Source: Bacillota bacterium
GTDB lineage: Bacteria > Bacillota > Clostridia > Lachnospirales > Lachnospiraceae
Reading direction: 5' to 3'
NCBI GenBank assembly: GCA_023415475.1
Contig: JAEZKL010000102.1
Span: forward strand, 58,450-122,449
Length of the DNA stretch: 64,000 bases
Each line of letters opens with the position of its first letter. The stretch's first letter is position 1. The notes beneath the pieces were generated by a model, which made no database searches, had not been told where the DNA came from, and saw only the letters and a program-made list of their open reading frames with translations. The translations under genes were made by a program, and so were the position numbers. This document shows positions 38,252 to 47,753 of the stretch, piece by piece.

Positions 38252-40630
38252 ATGATTAACGTTATTAAAAGAGATGGACAGGTTGCCGAATTCAACCTAA
38301 AAAAAATCAGTGATGCAATTACTAAGGCCTTCAGAGCAACAGAAAAGTTTTACACCGAGGAGATCATTAGCTTATTAGCGCTTCGCGTAACTTCCGATTT
38401 TCAGAAAAAAATTAAGGATGAGACCATACATGTAGAGGATGTTCAGGACAGCGTGGAAAGCGTATTGGAGCAAACCGGTTATACTGATGTAGCTAAAGCA
38501 TATATCCTATACCGCAAAAATAGAGAAAAGATCCGTAACATGAAGTCCACAATTCTTGATTATAAAGAGATTGTGAATAACTATGTGAATGAGGAGGACT
38601 GGAGAGTAAAAGAGAACTCTACCGTAACTTACTCAGTAGGCGGACTTATATTACATAATTCAGGTGCCATTACTGCGAATTACTGGTTATCTGAGATTTA
38701 CGATGAAGAAGTGGCAAATGCTCACCGTAACGGAGATATTCATTTACACGATTTGTCCATGTTAACCGGATACTGTGCGGGTTGGTCCTTAAAACAGCTG
38801 ATTAAGGAGGGACTCGGCGGAATTTCCGGTAAGATTACTTCGTCTCCTGCAAGTCATCTGTCAACCCTTTGCAACCAAATGGTAAACTTCTTAGGAATTA
38901 TGCAGAATGAATGGGCGGGAGCTCAAGCATTTTCCTCCTTTGATACTTACTTAGCACCCTTTGTAAAAATTGATGATTTATCCTATAGAGAAGTAAAGCA
39001 ATGCATTCAATCCTTTGTCTATGGTGTGAACACACCGAGCCGTTGGGGAACCCAGGCACCCTTCTCCAATATTACCTTGGACTGGACGGTTCCGAATGAT
39101 CTGGCAGAGCTGCCTTGTATCATTGGTGGTAAGGAAGTAGATTTCAAGTACAAGGATTGTAAGAAAGAGATGGATATGGTGAACAAAGCCTTCATCGAGA
39201 TTATGATCGAGGGTGATGCTAACGGCAGAGGCTTCCAGTATCCGATTCCTACCTATTCTATTACGAAGGATTTCGACTGGTCCGATACCGAGAATAACCG
39301 TTTGTTATTCGAAATGACTGCGAAGTATGGCACACCGTATTTCTCTAATTATATTAACAGTGATATGGAGCCCAGCGATGTTCGTTCCATGTGCTGCAGA
39401 CTGCGTCTTGATCTTCGTGAATTGCGTAAAAAGACCGGCGGTTTCTTTGGCTCCGGTGAGAGTACAGGTAGTGTAGGTGTTGTAACAATAAATATGCCTA
39501 GAATTGCATATCTTGCTTCTGACGAGAAGGATTTCTTTGCGCGCCTCGACCGAATGATGGATATCTCCGCACGTTCCCTGAATGTGAAGAGAGGAGTTAT
39601 TACAAAACTTCTGCAAGAGGGCCTATATCCTTATACAAAGCGTTATTTGGGCTCCTTCGAAAGCCATTTCTCAACAATCGGTCTGATCGGTATGAATGAG
39701 GTTGGTCTGAATGCAAAGTGGCTTGGCGATGATATGACCCATACAAAGACTAAGGAATTTGCAATTAAGACCTTAAATCATATGAGAGAACGTCTGTCAG
39801 ATTATCAGGAGAAGTACGGTGATCTGTATAATCTTGAGGCAACCCCTGCAGAATCTACTACTTATCGTCTTGCTAAGAATGATAAGAAGCGTTGGCCTGA
39901 GATTAAGACAGCAGGCAAGGAAGGCGATACTCCTTATTATACTAACAGCTCACATCTGCCCGTTGGTTATACCGAGGATATCTTCGAAGCATTGGATATC
40001 CAGGATGAGTTGCAGACCTTATATACTTCAGGTACAGTATTCCACGCATTTCTTGGTGAGAAGCTACCGGATTGGGAAGCTGCAGCGAAGCTGGTGAAGA
40101 CCATTGCGGAGAATTATAAATTACCTTACTATACCATGTCCCCTACCTATTCTGTCTGCAAGACTCATGGTTATCTTGTCGGTGAACAGTTCACTTGCCC
40201 TCACTGTGGCGAGAAGGCAGAGGTATATAGCCGTATTACCGGATATTACCGTCCGGTTCAGAACTGGAACGAGGGTAAGGCTCAGGAATATAAGAACCGC
40301 AGAATCTACGATGTGGAGCATTCCAGAGAGATGAATACCAGTTTGAAGGGCAGTAGCTCTATAGATGCAGAGAATGCGAGCGATTTGATGGAGGATGGCT
40401 TATATCTCTTTACGACGAAGACCTGCCCGAACTGTCATGCGGCTAAGGAATATCTGAAGAACACTACCTTTGCAGTTGTTGATGCTGAGGAAAATCCGGA
40501 GCTGGCCAGAGAGTTCAGTATTATGCAGGCTCCGACCTTGGTAGAGATCCGAGACGGTGCTGCCAAGAAATATGTGAATGCCTCCAACATCAAGCGTTAT
40601 GCCGAAGAGCAGCTGGTCTGCTTGAAATAG
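38252..40630 (+). CDS. nrdD: anaerobic ribonucleoside-triphosphate reductase with fused glutaredoxin-like domain
   Basis: Class III ribonucleotide reductase, 792 aa, making dNTPs without oxygen by a glycyl radical. An ATP-cone (about 1-95) regulates activity, followed by the ten-stranded barrel. The radical site is Gly664 in SRITGYYRPV, next to a zinc site (Cys636, Cys649, Cys652, CPHCG). After residue 700 comes an unusual extra domain with a CPNC redox pair (Cys725, Cys728) and QAPTLVEI, a glutaredoxin/NrdH-like fold. It could supply electrons instead of formate. The activase gene nrdG, usually adjacent, is not nearby. AAGGGAG precedes the ATG. Confidence 0.95.
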   Translation: MINVIKRDGQVAEFNLKKISDAITKAFRATEKFYTEEIISLLALRVTSDFQKKIKDETIHVEDVQDSVESVLEQTGYTDVAKAYILYRKNREKIRNMKSTILDYKEIVNNYVNEEDWRVKENSTVTYSVGGLILHNSGAITANYWLSEIYDEEVANAHRNGDIHLHDLSMLTGYCAGWSLKQLIKEGLGGISGKITSSPASHLSTLCNQMVNFLGIMQNEWAGAQAFSSFDTYLAPFVKIDDLSYREVKQCIQSFVYGVNTPSRWGTQAPFSNITLDWTVPNDLAELPCIIGGKEVDFKYKDCKKEMDMVNKAFIEIMIEGDANGRGFQYPIPTYSITKDFDWSDTENNRLLFEMTAKYGTPYFSNYINSDMEPSDVRSMCCRLRLDLRELRKKTGGFFGSGESTGSVGVVTINMPRIAYLASDEKDFFARLDRMMDISARSLNVKRGVITKLLQEGLYPYTKRYLGSFESHFSTIGLIGMNEVGLNAKWLGDDMTHTKTKEFAIKTLNHMRERLSDYQEKYGDLYNLEATPAESTTYRLAKNDKKRWPEIKTAGKEGDTPYYTNSSHLPVGYTEDIFEALDIQDELQTLYTSGTVFHAFLGEKLPDWEAAAKLVKTIAENYKLPYYTMSPTYSVCKTHGYLVGEQFTCPHCGEKAEVYSRITGYYRPVQNWNEGKAQEYKNRRIYDVEHSREMNTSLKGSSSIDAENASDLMEDGLYLFTTKTCPNCHAAKEYLKNTTFAVVDAEENPELAREFSIMQAPTLVEIRDGAAKKYVNASNIKRYAEEQLVCLK

Positions 40631-40677
40631 TAATGGTAAACTTCTTGTTATCCTATTATATAAAGTAGTATCACACA

Positions 40678-40713
40678 AAGTGTCCGACTCCTATGGCGAA
40701 TCGGACACTTTTT
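40678..40713 (+). terminator. intrinsic terminator after nrdD
   Basis: AAGTGTCCGA at 40678-40687 pairs with TCGGACACTT at 40701-40710, followed by T residues. Confidence 0.85.
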
Positions 40714-40739
40714 GCGGACTATTAGGGCGATTTCAATGT

Positions 40740-41060
40740 ATGTTGGCTGTCGAATAGAGTGTATGTAGCCGATAGATGAATATTAGGCTTCCCTCACACA
40801 CAGGTTGCCGGACAGATCACAGTTAAGTATGCCATAATCGAACATGAATGTTCGCTTCTGACCTACATAACAGCAATCTGTTCGTCAAACAGTGCATTAT
40901 GGGAAGCCTAACATCCCTCTTCCGGCTTTATAGGCAATAAGCGACAGCCTTGTAGCTTAGAAAGTACCCTGACAGTCCGCTTGGTTGGGAGACGCTGTCG
41001 CGATAGTTGCTTTAGGATGGAATAAGGATGACAGGCTTCCCAAGTGGTTTTATTGATTTG
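40740..41060. other. 320-nt intergenic region with long-range inverted repeats
   Basis: No ORF is supported. TTAGGCTTCCC at 40783-40793 is inverted as GGGAAGCCTAA at 40901-40911, with the word AGGCTTCCC repeated at 41033-41041. GCGACAG (40941-40947) pairs with CTGTCGC (40995-41001). A GAACATGAATGTTC hairpin lies at about 40840-40853. The region may be a structured RNA or a decayed repeat. I recognise no known RNA class. Confidence 0.4.
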
Positions 41061-41129
41061 TATCTATCAGATCAAGGAGGTTGTGAATTTACTTGTTGCC
41101 TCTACAGGGGATATAGGGTACAATTATTA

Positions 41130-41219
41130 ATTGAGGAGTCACCTGAGGTTAGGATTCTTTTGACGGAAATGGATAGAAGGTGGCTCTAATCTGGAAAGAT
41201 AAGCCGGGAGGTAACGAAT
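41130..41219 (+). promoter_or_regulatory. possible structured 5' leader of thyA
   Basis: GAGTCACCT at about 41136-41144 can pair with AGGTGGCTC at about 41178-41186 (one G-U), enclosing about 33 nt. The thyA ribosome site GGGAGG follows. It does not match the THF or other riboswitch consensus sequences I know. It could be an attenuator, or chance pairing. Confidence 0.25.
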
Positions 41220-42065
41220 ATGAGTTTAGCAGATAATATTTTCATTGAAATGTGTAAGGATATTCTGGAAAATGGTGTCAGCACTGAAGGCGAGAAGGTA
41301 AGGCCAAAGTGGGAAGATGGTTCTTATGCATATACGATTAAAAAATTCGGTGTTGTGAACCGTTATGATTTATCAAAAGAATTTCCGGCTATGACCTTAA
41401 GAAAAACTGCCTTTAAGAGCTGTATTGATGAAATATTATGGATCTGGCAGAAAAAATCCAATAATATCAACGATTTGAATAGCCATATCTGGGATGCCTG
41501 GGCTGATGAGAATGGATCCATCGGTAAAGCATATGGCTACCAGATGAGTGTTAAGCATAAATATAAAGAAGGAGAGATGGATCAGGTAGATCGTGTTATC
41601 TTTGACCTGAAGAATAATCCTTACAGCAGAAGAATTATGACGAATATCTATGTTCATCAGGATCTTCATGAGATGAAGCTTTATCCCTGTGCTTACAGCG
41701 TGACCTTCAATGTTACTAAGAAGAAGGATAGTGAGCGATTAGTACTGAATGCTATTCTGAATCAACGCTCGAATGATATTCTAGCGGCAAATAGCTGGAA
41801 TGTATGCCAGTATTCGGTTCTGGTACATATGCTGGCGCAGGTTTGCGGCTATGAGGTGGGTGAGCTGGTGCATGTCATTGCGGATGCCCATATTTATGAC
41901 CGTCATATTCCGATCATCAAGGAGCTTATAGAACGCCCTACCTACGATGCGCCTACCTTCTGGATGAACCCTGAGGTGAAGGACTTCTATGAGTTTAAGG
42001 TAGAGGATTTTGAATTGAGAGATTATCATTACGGACCTAAGGTTGAGATTCCCGTCGCAGTGTAA
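41220..42065 (+). CDS. thyA: thymidylate synthase, phage phi3T/B. subtilis ThyA type
   Basis: Converts dUMP to dTMP with methylene-tetrahydrofolate, 281 aa. The catalytic Cys157 sits in YPCAYSVTF rather than the PCH of E. coli-type enzymes. RSNDILAANSWNVCQYSV gives the nucleotide-binding Arg, Asp and Asn. The segments LWIWQKKSNNINDLN and NPEVKDFYEFKVEDF closely resemble B. subtilis ThyA and phage phi3T enzymes, a branch distinct from ThyB. GGGAGG precedes the ATG. The downstream folA regenerates the folate that this enzyme oxidises. Confidence 0.94.
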   Translation: MSLADNIFIEMCKDILENGVSTEGEKVRPKWEDGSYAYTIKKFGVVNRYDLSKEFPAMTLRKTAFKSCIDEILWIWQKKSNNINDLNSHIWDAWADENGSIGKAYGYQMSVKHKYKEGEMDQVDRVIFDLKNNPYSRRIMTNIYVHQDLHEMKLYPCAYSVTFNVTKKKDSERLVLNAILNQRSNDILAANSWNVCQYSVLVHMLAQVCGYEVGELVHVIADAHIYDRHIPIIKELIERPTYDAPTFWMNPEVKDFYEFKVEDFELRDYHYGPKVEIPVAV

Positions 42066-42148
42066 TTAAAAACATAAAATGTTTTTAATTACACGAGAAG
42101 AACTACGGAGCTCGCCCATTGGAGCTCACTCCTTGTTCTTCTGGGCTG
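42062..42148. repeat. dispersed two-hairpin element, copy 1
   Basis: First hairpin: GTAATTAAAAAC (42062-42073) with GTTTTTAATTAC (42081-42092), overlapping the thyA stop and probably terminating it. Second hairpin: GAAGAAC (42097-42103) with GTTCTTC (42135-42141), enclosing GAGCTC..CCCATTGGAGCTC. The second hairpin is shared with elements at 54346 and 58670. Confidence 0.75.
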
Positions 42149-42338
42149 TGGCAAGACCTGCGTCTTCCTCGGCTCAAACTAATACTTGGGTAGGTTGTGG
42201 ATAAGAATTTCTTCTGGGCTGTGGCACGACCTGCGTCTTCCTCGGCACAAACTAATCCTTGGGTAGGAAGTGGAAAAGAAGTTCTTCCGGGTTGTGGCAC
42301 GACCTGCGTCTTCCTCGGCACAAGCTAATCCTTGGGTG
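42136..42338. repeat. three tandem 73-bp direct repeats
   Basis: Units begin at 42136, 42209 and 42282, each starting TTCTTCYGGGYTGTGGCA and containing GACCTGCGTCTTCCTCGG and ACTTGGGTAGG-like ends. The third is shortened by about 16 bp. The unit corresponds to the 3' half of the dispersed two-hairpin element, seen once at 58736-58775. The array fills the gap between thyA and folA. Confidence 0.85.
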
Positions 42339-42377
42339 GCTTCATAATAAGTTTTAGAAGGAAAGGTGGATATACGA

Positions 42378-42872
42378 ATGAATGTTATTGTAGCCGTTGA
42401 TAATAACTGGGCTATTGGGTATCAGAATAAGCTGCTTGTCAGTATTCCTGCAGACATGCGCTTCTTCCGCGATGAGACTATGGGGAAAGTGGTAATTATG
42501 GGGAAGAATACTCTGGAGAGCTTTCCGGGTGGACAACCCTTAAAAAATAGAACTAATATCGTAATTGCTCTTGAGAAAGATTATAAGGTGAAGGATGCAA
42601 CAGTGGTATATAGCATCGAAGAAGCCTTGGAGCATGCAAAAAACTATAAATCAGAGGATGTATATATCATCGGTGGAGCCAGTATCTATCGCCAGATGTT
42701 ACCTTACTGCGATGTGGCGCATATTACAAAGATAGATTTTGCTTACCAGGCTGATACTTATTTTCCGAATCTGGATCAGATGGAGGATTGGATTCTAGTA
42801 GAGGAGACAGAGGAGCATACCTATTATGACCTAGCCTATACCTTCTGTCGGTATGAGCGTAAAAAAAGGTAA
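42378..42872 (+). CDS. folA: dihydrofolate reductase
   Basis: Reduces dihydrofolate to tetrahydrofolate with NADPH, 164 aa, the usual length. It begins MNVIVAVDNNWAIGY and shows the conserved WAIG loop, the acidic residue in MRFFRDET, VIMGKNTLESFPGGQPLKNR for NADPH and folate binding, and VYIIGGASIYRQ. An in-frame GTG lies at 42366, but GGAAAGGTGG at 42360-42369 points to the ATG at 42378. It pairs functionally with thyA across the repeat array. Confidence 0.96.
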   Translation: MNVIVAVDNNWAIGYQNKLLVSIPADMRFFRDETMGKVVIMGKNTLESFPGGQPLKNRTNIVIALEKDYKVKDATVVYSIEEALEHAKNYKSEDVYIIGGASIYRQMLPYCDVAHITKIDFAYQADTYFPNLDQMEDWILVEETEEHTYYDLAYTFCRYERKKR

Positions 42873-43009
42873 CAGCCCAGCCATAAGCTCGATTTGCTTT
42901 GATACATCTCGCTTAGGCAGAGCACCCTACTAATTTAAAAACGATATGAGTATGAAAGCTAGTTTTCTCCTCCCTATCGTGTTTAACATTTGTATGGCTG
43001 AACTGTTAC
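42869..43009. repeat. 140-nt imperfect palindrome after folA
   Basis: GTAACAGCCCAGCCATA at 42869-42885, overlapping the folA stop, pairs with TATGGCTGAACTGTTAC at 42993-43009 (two mismatches). An inner AAACGATA/TATCGTGTTT pair is also visible. It probably acts as a large transcript-end structure. Confidence 0.65.
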
Positions 43010-43056
43010 ATAATTATAAAAACCTTGTAAAATGGGAATTTTTCGTAAAATAATAC

Positions 43057-43085
43057 TTGAAAAATATGAAAAGTAAGGCTACTAT
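43057..43085 (+). promoter_or_regulatory. ilvE promoter
   Basis: TTGAAA at 43057-43062, a 17-bp spacer and TACTAT at 43080-43085. Confidence 0.6.
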
Positions 43086-43139
43086 AAAGGATATAAAATT
43101 TTGCAGGGAACGAAAAAGGTTAAGGAAGGATGATAAAGT

Positions 43140-44207
43140 ATGCTTAATATTAGAATTGAGAAGACGAAAAACCCAAAGGTATTACCTGGAGCAGATAATC
43201 CATTGAAATTTGGTACTATTTTCACGGATCATATGTTTATTATGAATTATGAGACGGGAAAAGGCTGGTATGATCCACGAGTGATACCCTATCAACCTCT
43301 CAATCTTGAGCCTTCGGCTATGGTATTTCACTACGGACAGGAAATGTTTGAAGGTCTGAAAGCATATAAAACAGAGGATGGAAGAACCTTATTATTCCGC
43401 CCCGAGAAAAATATTGAGCGTGCAAATAAGACCAACCGAAGAATATGTATTCCGGAAATTCCTGAGGAGGATTTTCTGCAAGCATTAAAAGCCATAGTGA
43501 AGGTGGATGAAGCCTGGATTCCTACGAAGGAAGGAACTTCACTTTATATCAGGCCGTTCGTTATAGCTACTGATCCCTACCTCGGTGTAAGACCATCTGA
43601 CCGCTTTCTGTTTATCATTATCCTTTCACCGGTAGGTGCTTATTATCCGGAGGGTCTGAATCCGGTTAAGATTTGGATTGAGGATGAATATGTAAGAGCA
43701 GTAAAGGGTGGTATCGGTGAAGCGAAGACCGGTGCAAACTATGTGGCATCAATGAAATCTCAGGTAAAGGCACATGACGAAGGGTATTCCCAGGTTTTGT
43801 GGCTGGATGGTGTTCATAGAAAATATATCGAAGATGTCGGTGCCATGAATATCTTCTTCAAGATTAATGGTAGGATCATTACACCGGAATTGAACGGAAG
43901 CATTTTGCCCGGTGTAACCAGAGATTCGGTACTCACCCTATGCAGAGAATGGGGATTACCGACGGAAGAACGTAAAATTTCGATTGATGAAGTATTTGAG
44001 TCATTTCAAAACGGTACATTGGAAGAGGTATGGGGTACCGGAACCGCAGCTGTAATCTCACCGGTGGGTCAGCTTCGTTGGGAGAAGAATATTATGCAGG
44101 TTCAAGATGGCGGTATCGGACCGATCAGTCAGAAATTATATGATACGATTACAGGCATTCAATTAGGAAACATTAAAGATGATCATAATTGGACCATAGA
44201 AGTCTAG
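43140..44207 (+). CDS. ilvE: branched-chain amino acid aminotransferase
   Basis: PLP enzyme of fold type IV, 355 aa, catalysing the last step of Leu, Ile and Val synthesis. PLP Lys196 lies in GEAKTGANYVAS. The family motifs FHYGQEMFEGLKAY and the phosphate-binding GTGTAAVISPVG are present. The length matches the BCAT II group. The ATG at 43140 follows AAGGAAGGATGATAA. A small membrane-protein gene follows after 11 nt and is probably co-transcribed. Confidence 0.95.
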   Translation: MLNIRIEKTKNPKVLPGADNPLKFGTIFTDHMFIMNYETGKGWYDPRVIPYQPLNLEPSAMVFHYGQEMFEGLKAYKTEDGRTLLFRPEKNIERANKTNRRICIPEIPEEDFLQALKAIVKVDEAWIPTKEGTSLYIRPFVIATDPYLGVRPSDRFLFIIILSPVGAYYPEGLNPVKIWIEDEYVRAVKGGIGEAKTGANYVASMKSQVKAHDEGYSQVLWLDGVHRKYIEDVGAMNIFFKINGRIITPELNGSILPGVTRDSVLTLCREWGLPTEERKISIDEVFESFQNGTLEEVWGTGTAAVISPVGQLRWEKNIMQVQDGGIGPISQKLYDTITGIQLGNIKDDHNWTIEV

Positions 44208-44218
44208 GGAGGTATTAA

Positions 44219-44716
44219 ATGAATCAGTCATATGCGGAAGCAGGAACGAAGAGAAAGGATGACGGGAAGACCTTAGGCCTTCGTGCACTACTGGTTTTAG
44301 GAATAGTAGTCGGTGTTATACTGATGATAGCTGGAGGTGTTCCCGGAATCATAGGTATTGTATTGGTGGTGGCAATGGTATATCTGTTCCCGAAGCTTAA
44401 TATTGATTATGAGTATGTGTTTGTGGATGGACAGATCGATTTCGACAGAATAACCGGTAAGGCTAGACGTAAGACAATGCTGAGAATAGATATGGAGCAG
44501 GTGGAAATCATTGCTCCCCAGGGATCTCATGCATTAGATGGGTTTACCTATACTCAACTGGTGAATAAAGACTTCTCCTCCAGGGACAAGAATATTAAGC
44601 CTTATGTTATTATCGCAAGTGTTGAGGATAAGAAATATCGCATCGTATTTGAACCGAGTGAAAAGATGCTCTCCATGATGAAACAGAAGAGCCCCAGAAA
44701 GATAGCACAATATTAA
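44219..44716 (+). CDS. small membrane protein, DUF6106-like
   Basis: 165 aa. A charged N-terminus is followed by two close membrane helices (about residues 22-57, LLVLGIVVGVILMIAGG and GIIGIVLVVAMVYLF). A cytoplasmic beta-rich domain then has DYEYVFVDGQIDFDRITGKARRK and ends in a basic tail. I believe this is the DUF6106 family common in Lachnospiraceae, from memory. No function is known. It has GGGAGG before the ATG and follows ilvE directly. Confidence 0.7.
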   Translation: MNQSYAEAGTKRKDDGKTLGLRALLVLGIVVGVILMIAGGVPGIIGIVLVVAMVYLFPKLNIDYEYVFVDGQIDFDRITGKARRKTMLRIDMEQVEIIAPQGSHALDGFTYTQLVNKDFSSRDKNIKPYVIIASVEDKKYRIVFEPSEKMLSMMKQKSPRKIAQY

Positions 44717-44725
44717 AAACCTGAT

Positions 44726-44772
44726 AGAGGATGCGTTTTCCGATGCCTTTGTATTGGAGAATGGCATCCTCT
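44726..44772 (+). terminator. hairpin after the DUF6106-like gene
   Basis: AGAGGATGC at 44726-44734 pairs with GCATCCTCT at 44764-44772. There is no clear T-run, so termination activity is uncertain. Confidence 0.4.
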
Positions 44773-44778
44773 AATGAT

Positions 44779-44817
44779 TCATGACAAGTGAATTGATTTA
44801 TCAATTCATCTCGTTTG
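44779..44817. repeat. 39-nt hairpin repeat, copy 2
   Basis: It matches 35386-35424 at all but two positions, including the full ACAAGTGAATTGATTTATCA core. Confidence 0.65.
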
Positions 44818-44901
44818 CGTGTTTCTTTCGGTTTCCTGTATTTCATGGTTGACATTGAAAGGATTATTCGTTATACTTTTAAAAATCTTAGACATCTTTG
44901 G

Positions 44902-44927
44902 GGAGTAAAAGTGAGAGCTTTTACTCC
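44902..44927 (+). promoter_or_regulatory. hairpin in the guaB leader
   Basis: GGAGTAAAAG at 44902-44911 pairs perfectly with CTTTTACTCC at 44918-44927. It lies about 95 nt before guaB in the same gap as the 39-nt repeat. It may be a terminator for the upstream unit or part of a guaB leader. No purine riboswitch consensus was seen. Confidence 0.35.
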
Positions 44928-44996
44928 TTAGCTATAAGCTATGATAATATCATGACTTTGAAAACCCAAGGTGGCTTTTGTGCCAAATAATATTAG

Positions 44997-46478
<1,482 letters not shown>

Positions 46479-46518
46479 AACGAATCGGTTAGACTTAACC
46501 AGATAATAAAATTGATCG

Positions 46519-46576
46519 AGAAAGCTCCTTTTAGAATGGGTAGTAATTAAGACTATCATTCTATCAGGAGCTTTCT
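46519..46576 (+). terminator. hairpin after guaB
   Basis: AGAAAGCTCCT at 46519-46529 pairs with AGGAGCTTTCT at 46566-46576, with AGAATG/CATTCT extending inward. The T-run is weak. Confidence 0.6.
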
Positions 46577-46578
46577 GT

Positions 46579-46947
46579 ATGGGTCGTAATCACAGTATGC
46601 GTTCTCTGACATTATCGATCACACTCTGTTGTGGCGAGCAGTTTTTCTGATCATATACTATGATTGCAGTAAATATATGGTGGCGTTTACCTGAGAAACA
46701 TTATATAATAATCAACAATATATGCTTATTCAAAGGAAGGCTATCCTGTCATGTTTTTACGTAGGCTTGAAGATAAGTTTGGACATGAAGCGTTATATTA
46801 ATTGAAACCACCTCAAATACTACTTCGTCTTTTTATTAGGGGATTGTTCAATGTGGATGAGGTATAGGAGAATCAAGGAAGCCTCTCCTTTTGAGAAATG
46901 GATCAGCTTTTAAGACGTATTGAATATGATAGGAAAGGGTATAGGAG
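46579..46947. other. intergenic region upstream of the phosphotransferase gene
   Basis: About 370 nt without a supported gene. A 16-codon ORF at 46751 (MFLRRLEDKFGHEALY) and a GGAG..CTCC hairpin near 46870-46890 are visible but unconvincing. Confidence 0.35.
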
Positions 46948-47745
46948 ATGGATATACATAAAATTGGTGAAGGTTATACCGCTGAGGTATATTCCTGGAA
47001 GGAAGGGCAGATACTTAAGCTGTTTCGAAAGGAATTTCCGTTTAGTGGAATCGAAAAGGAATTCAAGGTAAATCAGGAAGTGGAGAGGTTGGAACTTCCG
47101 ATCCCGAAAGCGGTAGAGATGGTTGAGTATAACGGTAGAACCGGTATTGTATATGAGAGAGTTTTCGGTGAATCATTATTAAGCTTGATAACAAGAAAGC
47201 CTTGGAAGGCAAGAAAATTTATTAAGCATCTGGTCGACTTACAATATGAAATGCATCAATGTAAGGCAAAGAATCTGGGGAGCTTCAAAGAAGCTTTAGA
47301 ATGGAATATCAATCATACCAATGCTTTATCGGATAATGTGAAGCAGGCCATCCTTCGTATCCTCAATCAATTACCGGAAGGGGATTTCCTTTGCCATGGG
47401 GACTTTCATCCGGGAAATATTATGAAGACAAAAGATGATTATGTGGTTCTGGACTGGATGACTGCTGCGAGCGGGACTCCCAGCATGGATGTTGCAAGAA
47501 CCGCATTGTTAATTAAGGATGCTGCTTTGCCCGGTAACATACCCACTATAGTCAAGGTGATCATCAATGGGATGAGAACAAGTATGTTAAAGAATTATCT
47601 GAAGTACTATAAAAGTCGATCCGGACTTACCCAAGCGGAGATTGATTGTTGGCGGCTGCCTATTATCGCAGCACGTCTCTCGGAATGGATTACTGATACG
47701 GAACAGAAGGCATTCATTAAGGAAATAGAAAAGGCATTAATATAA
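46948..47745 (+). CDS. APH-fold phosphotransferase
   Basis: Protein-kinase-like phosphotransferase of the aminoglycoside/choline/homoserine kinase superfamily, 265 aa, cytoplasmic. The catalytic loop is CHGDFHPGNIM and the metal-binding Asp is in VLDWMTA. The N-lobe has an ATP-binding strand with AEVYSWKEGQILKLF. The substrate cannot be assigned, and resistance should not be assumed. GGAG lies before the ATG. The amidase gene follows after 8 nt. Confidence 0.87.
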   Translation: MDIHKIGEGYTAEVYSWKEGQILKLFRKEFPFSGIEKEFKVNQEVERLELPIPKAVEMVEYNGRTGIVYERVFGESLLSLITRKPWKARKFIKHLVDLQYEMHQCKAKNLGSFKEALEWNINHTNALSDNVKQAILRILNQLPEGDFLCHGDFHPGNIMKTKDDYVVLDWMTAASGTPSMDVARTALLIKDAALPGNIPTIVKVIINGMRTSMLKNYLKYYKSRSGLTQAEIDCWRLPIIAARLSEWITDTEQKAFIKEIEKALI

Positions 47746-47753
47746 GGTGGAAT

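Noticed and set aside
42136..42338. CRISPR array
   Set aside because: There are three direct units of 73 bp with no unique spacers between short repeats, so this is a tandem duplication and not a CRISPR.
46948..47745. Aminoglycoside resistance kinase
   Set aside because: Only the generic APH fold is visible. Such genes in clostridial housekeeping regions usually have other substrates.
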